In this document: positions 47,040-56,000 of the stretch, piece by piece
Layout: each line of letters starts with the position of its first letter
Numbering within the stretch: position 1 is the first letter of the stretch
Assembly: GCA_963970005.1 (NCBI GenBank)
Contig: CAXAMN010025361.1
Span: forward strand, 1,553,427-1,617,426
From: Durusdinium trenchii
Taxonomy: Eukaryota; Sar; Dinophyceae; Suessiales; Symbiodiniaceae
Length of the DNA: 64,000 nucleotides
Reading direction: 5' to 3'
Translations under genes and position numbers: made by a program
Notes under the pieces: generated by a model
What the model was told of the DNA's origin: nothing
The model's database searches: none
What the model saw: the letters and a program-made list of their open reading frames with translations, nothing else

Positions 47040-49386
47040 CTGAAATCGGGAGGTCTTCTGTTGGTGGAAAGTGTAGTCCTGTTGCTCCTGCTGGAGGTCT
47101 TTCAGTTGCATGTTTCAGTATATTTCAATGATGAAAGTGAGACAGACGAACAAAGGAAATTCCCCAGATAGAGTTCCGCCCAAATGGACAGTTTTGCGAT
47201 GGATCAATCTCCCATCTGGGCTGGCTCAAGCTCTCAAGTTCACCCAGGGGACTGGCCATAAAACGCGCGGACTGGCTGGTGCGACGAAAAAGCAGGGAAT
47301 GAGGGCAGTTTCGCCCCCCCCCCCCGAGATTCCGACATGGATCCAGCCATTTTTCATGGCCCACGAGGCCGTCCCACGACGGTCGGATGGGCCACACTCC
47401 GTCCCTTCTTCCGCCCGCACCGACGGCGGTGGACTCTTCCCGAAGCGGTGGACTCTTCGCATCCCCGAAATCCGTTGGTTCGGAGCTTTTCAAAAAAAAA
47501 GAACACAGGACCCACACACAACTCGTCAAAGCCGCTTGCGCCTGGCGCGGTGGCTTGTTCGCACACACAGCGCCGTCGGAAACGTGTGAAGTGTTCTTGA
47601 AGACCCCGGGTGACTCCACCAATTCTCCCAATTCTCCCACCGCGTGGTGGGCGTGCCACCGGGATCCCCTTCCCCCCTTCCCCCACGCCGCCGCGCCTGC
47701 AGTGCCCCGCACTTCGACCCTCAGGGGCACCGCCGCCAGGTCCGTCTGGCCATCGAAGCATTCTTCGGGAGAGCGAAGAACGTCGAACGAAGCGGAAGTG
47801 ATCTGACCGAGATCGAAACCGGTCGAAGCCCGAACATGGGAGGCTTCCTACATAGGAAGCCCATTCAGAGTGGTTGGTGGATCACCTACGGAGCCGGTTT
47901 GGTTGTTTTATACCCCACCAAAAAGAAATAATTGCACAGAGTTCCAAGACTGTCGCCGTGAAATTCTTTCTGTGCCAAATTTAAAATGGCAGGCTATTGT
48001 GCCAGAATTTGGATCAGCAAAACCAGGTGGTGAATATCCAAAAACATTGATCTCATGGATGAAAGCACGTGCAAGTAAATGGTGCCAATTGAATAAGAGC
48101 AGTTGTTTCGGAATTGACATACAGAGCTCTCAAAAAAAAGGGGGCCCACTCCGGTATGTTGTCTTTGAAGTAGAGTAAACGAACTCCGTTGTGTTCTGTG
48201 ATCAGAAATGCATGCCCGTCATTTTGTGGTGATGGGGGTTGATCTATTCTGGCACCTTTGGGGGTCTTAGACAAATCAAAGTTTGCTGGAAGAATTCCCC
48301 ATTTAGGGGCCTGTAGCCTCTCTCATACCTTTACCAGGACAAGGCCTACCACAAAAGAGCATCAAACCTGCGCTCCACATGAATCTCCCTCCCCATTAGC
48401 TGAGGCTCAAAGCACTGCAGGGCACCCCCCCATTAGCCGCTCGCGTCGCGAGCAACGTCGCGAGCCAGGTTCGATGCCCACCTCCCGTGAGAGCCCAGCC
48501 GATTTCAAGGCCAGGTGGAGTTCCTGCGATCTGGATGATCAGATGGGCCGGCTTTGAGAGGTGCGAAGGAGATTGGTAGGCAGAGCTCGGTTCGAAGCAG
48601 CGCACTCATCCATCTAAGCCCGCACAAAATTAGCCATGCTTGTAGAATCAGCGAAGTGTGCTGGCGTATCCGTATGATGGGAAAGCTCGAGTCAACATCT
48701 CATGATTCCAAAAAGGCTAAGCTACCGTACACTCAAACAAACCATGCTCCTCCATCACAGAGCAAAAGGATTCACCCTAGTCTGCCAAGACCCTTAAAAG
48801 AAAGGTGAACGTGGTATTGTAGTCAAACATCCGTAGTAAGACCATGGTCGCTCGGTAAAAATGTGTGACAACCCACTATAGATCACTATCACTATATGTA
48901 TATATGCTGGTTGGAATCCTAGAGCTCAGGTTATACTTAAAAGATTTTAAAAGAAAACTAGACGACGAGTGGCGACGACGAGTGGCCCGAAAGCATTCTT
49001 CATCACGTAGGAAGTCAGAGTGCGAGTTATCTGTTAAGTGTGCAGTGTGAAGTGTGAAGTCGAGTGAGTTGAGGTAGTGTGTGGGCTTCTGTGCGTGTAT
49101 CTATGTCCATGTGGAAATGAGTCTGCGTATGTGTGTGTTCGTGTAAGTTGAGGCAGTGTGTGGGTGTCTGTGTGTGGTGCGGCCTCCCAAACCCCCCACC
49201 GGCGGCCAAGCGGTGACAGCCCAGCTCATCGTCGTGAGCATTTGGGCTGCTGGTAAGGGGAGAAGCAGCGTGCACGGCCAGGAAAAGCTCACGGAAAAAA
49301 AACGAACCGGAATGAGGACAGAAAAGCGCCGAGGCAGGTACGCCAGAAGTGTCTCGAAGCAGTGACCTGTCAGAGGAGATGAACGA
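47040..49386. other. Stretch without a firm gene, up to an assembly gap
   Basis: Frames on both strands at 47.9-48.3 kb are protein-like (minus: DGHAFLITEHNGVRLLYF; plus: VPEFGSAKPGGEYPKTLIS) but neither has splice partners. The last 350 bp before the gap are TG-rich. Confidence 0.4.
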
Positions 49387-50327
49387 NNNNNNNNNNNNNN
49401 NNNNNNNNNNNNNNNNNNNNNNNNNNNNNNNNNNNNNNNNNNNNNNNNNNNNNNNNNNNNNNNNNNNNNNNNNNNNNNNNNNNNNNNNNNNNNNNNNNNN
49501 NNNNNNNNNNNNNNNNNNNNNNNNNNNNNNNNNNNNNNNNNNNNNNNNNNNNNNNNNNNNNNNNNNNNNNNNNNNNNNNNNNNNNNNNNNNNNNNNNNNN
49601 NNNNNNNNNNNNNNNNNNNNNNNNNNNNNNNNNNNNNNNNNNNNNNNNNNNNNNNNNNNNNNNNNNNNNNNNNNNNNNNNNNNNNNNNNNNNNNNNNNNN
49701 NNNNNNNNNNNNNNNNNNNNNNNNNNNNNNNNNNNNNNNNNNNNNNNNNNNNNNNNNNNNNNNNNNNNNNNNNNNNNNNNNNNNNNNNNNNNNNNNNNNN
49801 NNNNNNNNNNNNNNNNNNNNNNNNNNNNNNNNNNNNNNNNNNNNNNNNNNNNNNNNNNNNNNNNNNNNNNNNNNNNNNNNNNNNNNNNNNNNNNNNNNNN
49901 NNNNNNNNNNNNNNNNNNNNNNNNNNNNNNNNNNNNNNNNNNNNNNNNNNNNNNNNNNNNNNNNNNNNNNNNNNNNNNNNNNNNNNNNNNNNNNNNNNNN
50001 NNNNNNNNNNNNNNNNNNNNNNNNNNNNNNNNNNNNNNNNNNNNNNNNNNNNNNNNNNNNNNNNNNNNNNNNNNNNNNNNNNNNNNNNNNNNNNNNNNNN
50101 NNNNNNNNNNNNNNNNNNNNNNNNNNNNNNNNNNNNNNNNNNNNNNNNNNNNNNNNNNNNNNNNNNNNNNNNNNNNNNNNNNNNNNNNNNNNNNNNNNNN
50201 NNNNNNNNNNNNNNNNNNNNNNNNNNNNNNNNNNNNNNNNNNNNNNNNNNNNNNNNNNNNNNNNNNNNNNNNNNNNNNNNNNNNNNNNNNNNNNNNNNNN
50301 NNNNNNNNNNNNNNNNNNNNNNNNNNN
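49387..50327. other. Assembly gap (941 N)
   Basis: Unsequenced bases. Long open frames reported across it are artefacts. Confidence 1.
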
Positions 50328-51161
50328 CTCTCGCCTGCATTTCGCGCACTCGACACGCACGATCTCCGCAGAGGGTTGCACTTTCGGTTGACGCTGTTCG
50401 TCCCGCCCTCCGCCTTTAAGAGAGAATTTATAAAGTGGGGAAATGTTTTTCATTAGGACATCTCCCGTGCTAGTTTTCCATACTCACACTTGCCTACTCA
50501 TTGCATGCTTGCATGCTCAATGCATGCTTGCGTACCCATCACTTGCATACTTACACTGCGTGCTTGCCGAGTGTCAGTGTGTATGTGTAAGTGTCAGTGT
50601 CGAAGTGTCAGTGTATGTCGTGCGAATGTGGTGGAAGTGTCAGTGTGTAAGTGTAAGTGTCGAAGTGTCAGTGCTCAAGGGTTTTTCCGGAAGAACCCTT
50701 CGCAATGCTTTCGGGAAAAAGAACGTACAAAAAGATACCCTGTGAACAGACTTCGGACCCCCAGTGATCTGGTCAGACCTGCAAGTCTTCCCCCACGTCC
50801 TCGGCAAAGGCGTCCCGCACCGCGCGGCACCGCGCCTCGAGGCGAGCGGGGGTTTGCACCCGCGGGGGCCGGTGAGGTGTGCAGACTGTATAGCACCCTG
50901 TTGGAGGGTCATTGAACCCTACAAACATCTACAAACCATGCGTTCGCTTGACATCCACATAGAGGAATCTGTTCGACCCAGGGTGAACCAGAATTTCGGG
51001 GTTTGGTGGTTCTCTGGCCGAAAATGCCCAGTCCGGCAAGGGTGCGAGGGCCCCGTCCAGAAACGGAGCTGAAGCATGCTGAAGCCCCTGGATTTTGACA
51101 TCCATTCATCCAGGTTGGTCTGCTTCAGGAGTCAAAAGGTCAACAAAACCAATGGACCGAG
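50328..51161. other. Low-complexity flank of the gap, no supported gene
   Basis: Contains GCATGCTTGC-type repeats near 50500-50560 and a GTGTCAGTGT repeat, then unremarkable sequence. Confidence 0.5.
50570..50680. repeat. GTGTCAGTGT / GTGTAAGTGT low-complexity repeat
   Basis: Irregular copies of AGTGTCAGTGT and AGTGTAAGTGTCGA over about 110 bp. Confidence 0.85.
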
Positions 51162-51371
51162 TCAACCACTTCGGTTCCACAACAACCCGTCCGGGTCGGC
51201 GAGTTGCTGCCTGAAGTCACTCCTTCCAAAGGAACGCGTCCAGCCCAGCGGGGGTTGCACGAGAGCTCCAAAAATGTCCCACGCCTGTGCTTCGTCGCTA
51301 GCATCCGGGCTTTCAGCCAGGAAGGCCTGCTCCAGTGGCACAGCCCACCTGCCAAAGTCAAAGCGAGCCAA
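51162..51371 (-). CDS. Candidate exon of an unknown minus-strand gene (51-53 kb)
   Basis: After acceptor TTTGCTCTCAG, 69 codons are open in phase 0 to a TGA. The composition is typical of a globular protein (LARFDFGRWAVPLEQAFLAE, then DIFGALVQPPLGW). An internal GT at AACCGAA|GTGGTT would end the exon at about 51170. Probably part of the same gene as the exons at 52.1-52.9 kb. No family recognised. Confidence 0.45.
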   Translation of the reverse strand: MARFDFGRWAVPLEQAFLAESPDASDEAQAWDIFGALVQPPLGWTRSFGRSDFRQQLADPDGLLWNRSG

Positions 51372-51787
51372 CTGAGAGCAAACTGTCACGTCTTGTTAGT
51401 TATTCCAAGAATTTGCACAAGTGTTCGCGCCATCAAAATATTCAGAATGTAGGGAAGCAACAGATTTTGTGGTGGCCACTAACACCAACAAATGACAATG
51501 TGTTTCTTGTACGAACTGTTTTTTGTGCCACTGGTGGTACCATCCCAAAGAGAAACAAAACATTCTGACAGCACTAAATACTATATAAAAGCTTTGAACA
51601 TACGAGATTGCCTCCACTGACTGTTCAAAAGTAGCCTATCACTAAACAATTGGTGGGTGAGACCAAAAGGCCCCTTTCTTTGACTTGCCTGCAGGCTTGA
51701 TGCAACTAGACTCAGAGCTTTAAAACCAGAAAAAATATGACCTGGTTTGGATAGACATGGAAACGTCTTCAATTCACGTTCCACTGG

Positions 51788-52146
51788 TCAATTCACTTTT
51801 CTATATCTTCCAGAAATGTCTATCACCTCTTTTACTGCGTGGGGTGTTCCAAAACCATAACACTGCTCAGTTTGCGATCTAGAGTAGAGACACAATGTCT
51901 TACCCTCGTCATGGTCCTTCAACTCCTTCTTGAACCAGCTTGCGCAGCAGCACTGAGCTCTACACTTCTTTGCTTCTGTCGACTGGCTGCTTCTGAGCTC
52001 CAGCAATGAACTAAGCTGCTTGTGGCCGGCTCGCCTGTTGGTTTGGTCCCAGCACGTGATGCGGATGGATTCCTTCGCGAGGATCTTTTGGTCCAAAACT
52101 CGGAGGTTTCCCAAGTCGTTGACCAGTTTTTGGAGTCCTACTAGTA
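51788..52146 (-). CDS. Candidate exon starting at the edge of a CTAGTAG array
   Basis: An open frame running from the array edge (GTTACTAG or TAG as acceptor) to a stop at 51788. The first 40 residues (LQKLVNDLGNLRVLDQKILA and onward) are protein-like; the rest may be intron read-through, with a possible GC donor after DQTNR. The phase does not match the exon at 52277-52383 with its GT donor, so their direct linkage is unproven. Confidence 0.35.
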
Positions 52147-52230
52147 ACAAAGGGCATCGCTACTAGGAGCACGGACGCTACCAGTAGCTCCTGACCTTAC
52201 TACTAGGAACAGAAGCTATTAGTAACAAAA
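52138..52230. repeat. CTAGTAG modular repeat array
   Basis: CTACTAGTAACAAAGGGCATC, CTACTAGGAGCACGGACGC, TACCAGTAGCTCCTGACC, TACTACTAGGAACAGAAGC and TATTAGTAACAAAAGGCATC modules in order, between two minus-strand exon candidates. Confidence 0.9.
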
Positions 52231-52276
52231 GGCATCCCCATCTTTGCTAATTTGACAAATGCTTTAGGATGCTTAC

Positions 52277-52383
52277 CATCCCGCACGTGATGGCCAAGGT
52301 CTGACCATAAAAGCCCTTCAAAAGTCTGGCGGTCACCAACACTTTGGGCTCGAGGCCGACGACAGCCTCCCTGCGAGGCTCTC
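52277..52383 (-). CDS. Exon of an unknown minus-strand gene
   Basis: A 107-bp exon with acceptor GTCCCCACAG and donor GGGATG|GTAAGC, close to a consensus pair. Two bases plus 35 codons (EPRREAVVGLEPKVLVTARL, then GFYGQTLAITCGM). Alternating hydrophobic residues suggest beta strands. Function unknown. Confidence 0.55.
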
Positions 52384-52745
52384 CTGTGGGGACAATCTCC
52401 CACCAAAGACTTGACACGCCTGTTGGGATCACAGGTTACGCAGGGAATCTGAATCCAATTCACACTGAAACATTGCAAAACAAAGCGCATCAAATCCAGA
52501 GGAAGCCGAAAGCTTGATGTGATGTTCCAGATTCACGCTGAAACAAACTCTGACGCGCTAACGTTCTGCTTAAACTTTGCTAAAACCTCTCTCCCTGTTG
52601 TTGTTGCTGGTGCGGCGGGGCCTTTCACACCAGAAACGAACGCAAAACCCATCCAATCGGCCCAATCCTTGCGTGGGCGTCTGTCTTTCAGCGGCCTTGG
52701 AAAGCGGTCTTTTGTGTCTTTCACGGTGGAATTCTGCTCCTTCAC
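52384..52745. other. Probable intron of the 51-53 kb gene
   Basis: Lies between two exon candidates on the minus strand; no repeat or other feature noted. Confidence 0.4.
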
Positions 52746-52960
52746 TTGCAGTCCCACACTTGGGTGCACTCCATGTTGCCCTCTCGCCCCACCGAGCTGC
52801 TGGTGCCCCACACCTTCTTCAAGTCCTCGGGCGTCGGCTCGGTCGACGTCCGGGAGCCCGAACCGACCGCGGTCGGCGGATCCAAGAGGAACTGCTTGGC
52901 TTGGCGTGCGACGGTCGACGAGGGCCCAGAGAAATGTCCATGCCTTTTTCCGGATCTGCT
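52746..52960 (-). CDS. Candidate exon of an unknown minus-strand gene
   Basis: The open frame reads a Gln/Leu then Ser/Thr-rich stretch followed by TPEDLKKVWGTSSSVGREG, and ends at GACTGCAA|GTGAAG. The 5' boundary is unresolved; an AG (GCCAAG) before CAGTTCCTC near 52907 is likely. It lies about 120 bp downstream of the stop of the fatty-acid hydroxylase gene, on the same strand, so it belongs to the next gene of the block. Confidence 0.4.
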
Positions 52961-53080
52961 TGGCAGCCCATACAAATTTCAACCGAAATCCAACCTGCAG
53001 GCAAGCTGCAGGCCTCGAGTTCTTTTCGTTTGGATTTCTGCGTGCCTCGGCCCTTACAGTAAGCCTTGAAACATCTTCCA

Positions 53081-56000
53081 TCACGCGATGCTTCCCCGAG
53101 CGTCTGCTTTGCTGCCACAGTAGGTCCCTAGCCACTTGTCAATGGGAATGTGCTGCGCCCCATAGTTACAGTCGAAATGCTCGTGGTGGAGCTGGTGAAA
53201 GAAATCCTGAGTGTGCTGTGCAGTCATCGTGACTGCACGACGTGAAGCAGATTCAAGTGCAACCACCCGAAGAACAAAGAGATGGGCAGCAAAAGCCCTT
53301 CTGAAGCACCGCAACCACCACCATCCAATAGCAACAAACCAACAAAACAAACCTGGACCGGGACTCAGTGCGGAACGAAACGCTGACAGAACAAACCAGG
53401 TGCAGGTTTGGATGTTTTTGTGGGATCTGTGTTGACTCCCTCTGCCATCTCTGCCCTCATGGGTTCAGTCGTCGTCTGTGTTTTTGTTTCCAAGGGGGGC
53501 GTGGCTCGGGAGTCTCCCTGGTCAAAAAAACGCCGATGGAGCAAAGCCATCGGACCATCGGAACTCCCCACCAGGACCACCCGAACACCCTCCCCACCAG
53601 GCGCTTTGGCACACTTCGACGGCCCTCAAGTGGACTGCCACCAGTCCCCGACCGGTCCAAGCGAGCGGAGGTCGAGTCGGTTCCCACGGGTCCGAGACCT
53701 GAGCGACCCCGGCCCCCCGCCTGAATCGGCCGAGCGACCCCGGCCCCCGGCCACCGGAAGCCATCGTGGCCCAGCCAGGCGCCGACGGCGCAGTCAAAGA
53801 TGCAGCCCAAGGCCACTGCGGGGTGCAGGCGGCAGAGGTAGGCCATGAAAAGTGAAGGCATCAAGTAGTATAACGTGGCCTGGCCGCCAGCCACCCCGAT
53901 GGCGCATATGTTTGTTGCAAAAAAACGGTTTGGCAATGTTGGGAGCACTCTGTTCTCGCAGACCAACACAGTGCAGGAACAAACGTTGAAAGTATACTTT
54001 TTCGCACACTTGGGACCCTGCACCATGCCTTTCCTTTGGACACACGTTGGCTGCAGCTGAGCAGTTCCAAAACTCCAACCAAACGCAAACGTGCCGACCG
54101 ATTGAGTCGATTCGCCAATCTTCCACGTTCATGGGAACGAAAAAAAGTTATAAAAAAGCATCCCATCGGACCGGCTTTCTGCACCACTCAAAAGGCCCCT
54201 GCAATAAAAGAACAGGAATTTCCCCTCCTTCCTCACCCAACCGATGGGAGGGCCATCCGTTCATCCACCGACTTACCTGGTGAGCCCGCGTTGAGCCTCC
54301 GCGAACCAAAAAGGTGGGGGAAGCCGAAGCCGGGCATCGTCCACCCATCCGTCCACTGTCCACCGATCGTCTTGCCGAGCATCGTACCTCCACCGGATGC
54401 ATGTTGGTGCCAGAGAAGGCTGTGGGCAAATAGGATTTGTGATGCTGGGCATGCACGTGGCCTCGGCACAATGGGCATGCATGAGTGCGCCACGTAAAGT
54501 CGAGGTCAACTACGGTTCCAAGGCCTAAGGCAATTGGCCTAGCCTTGCAACACAACAGCAAATACAGTAACAACTCAATTGACTAGTAGTCTGGGACTAT
54601 TCAAACACTCCAACTATGTGGCTTTGGCTTGCTGAAGCTCCCAGCCAATCCCAATCCGTTTGCCGAACCCAAAGCGAGGGAGCGGGAAGTGGGAACCGGA
54701 AAGCAAGCATGAAACATTAAAAAATGCAAAAACTGCTGCCGGTGCAGAAACGTTTTGTTCGGTACGTGCAACTGGCTGTGGCTTTGCTGCACATGGAACA
54801 TGTGTTTTCTCAGCGTGGAAAGAATTCTTGGCCATGGAGGCAAAGGCACACAAGAAGTGCACAGACTGTTGCCGGGGCAGAAACATCCTGCTGGGTATGC
54901 GCGACTGCCTGTGGCCTTGCTGCGTGTGGGGCATATTTGATTGTGCGTGGAATGGCTGTGGAATGAATGTTCTGCAACTGGGACAAGAGGCACACAACAA
55001 GCGCAAAAGCTGTTGACGTTGCAGAAACGAGTGTGTTGCGCTGGAATGCTTCGCAATGGAAACAGAAGGCACAAACGACAAGTGCACAAGCGCTTGCCGG
55101 CGCCAAAACGCCCAGCTAGATACATGCAACTACCTGTTGCGCGTAGGACATAACATGGTGTGTGAAAGGAAGGCGCCGCAACGCAAAAAAAAGACTGCAC
55201 AAACCCAACAACAATTACCAGCACGTTGGTGAGCACAGAACAGTCCAGTGAGCAAAGAACAACTGCCGGCAACACACAATTCGTTGTGCTCCTCTAACGC
55301 TATTGAACTTACCACACCAAGGTCATCGAGCCAACGATTTGCGAAGTCAGCCTGCCTAATTTGGTCTGTCAACCAAAGTCCATGGGACTAGAAACAGTTG
55401 CTTGCGCCACTCACGTGACCTGCAAGGCCTCCGTCGCCGACACGCTGCTCAGCGAGGTTTTGGCAGAGTAGACGATCAGCCCGTTTTCCGCGAAAGAACA
55501 AGAAGGGCGCCCTGTCCACGCTGAAAAACGTTGGTGGAGCTGCGGAACGCTAGCAACACCCAGGCCTCCAAGCTGGAAGCCAATCACGGCACCCAACAGC
55601 ACCGAGGATTCGAACATGGAAGCTCGATCAAAGCACCTGACCTCAGCATCCAGACTTCCAAGGTCGAAGTCCGCATGCAAGGTTCCAAGGTGCAAGTCTA
55701 ATCACAGTACAGTATAGCACCCGATGGAAGTCCAATCACAGCATGAAACAGCGCCCCACGACCTGGAAGTAAGATCACCGGACCGCCCATGGATCCAAGG
55801 TGGAAGTCTCTCAGCAAACTGCCAAGGTGGCAGTTCCGATCACAAAACCTGACCTAACATGACTCAGGTGTCCAAGGCGGAAGTCTGATCACAGAATCAC
55901 AGCGCCTAACAGCATGCGGGTTCCAATGTGGAAGTCGGGTCGCAGCACATAACAGCACACAGGCTTCCAACGTGGATGTCACACCTAACAGCACCCAGGC

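Noticed and set aside
49027-50453. Open frames of 328-450 codons across the N run
   Set aside because: They are open only because unknown bases contain no stops; the flanking sequence is low-complexity.
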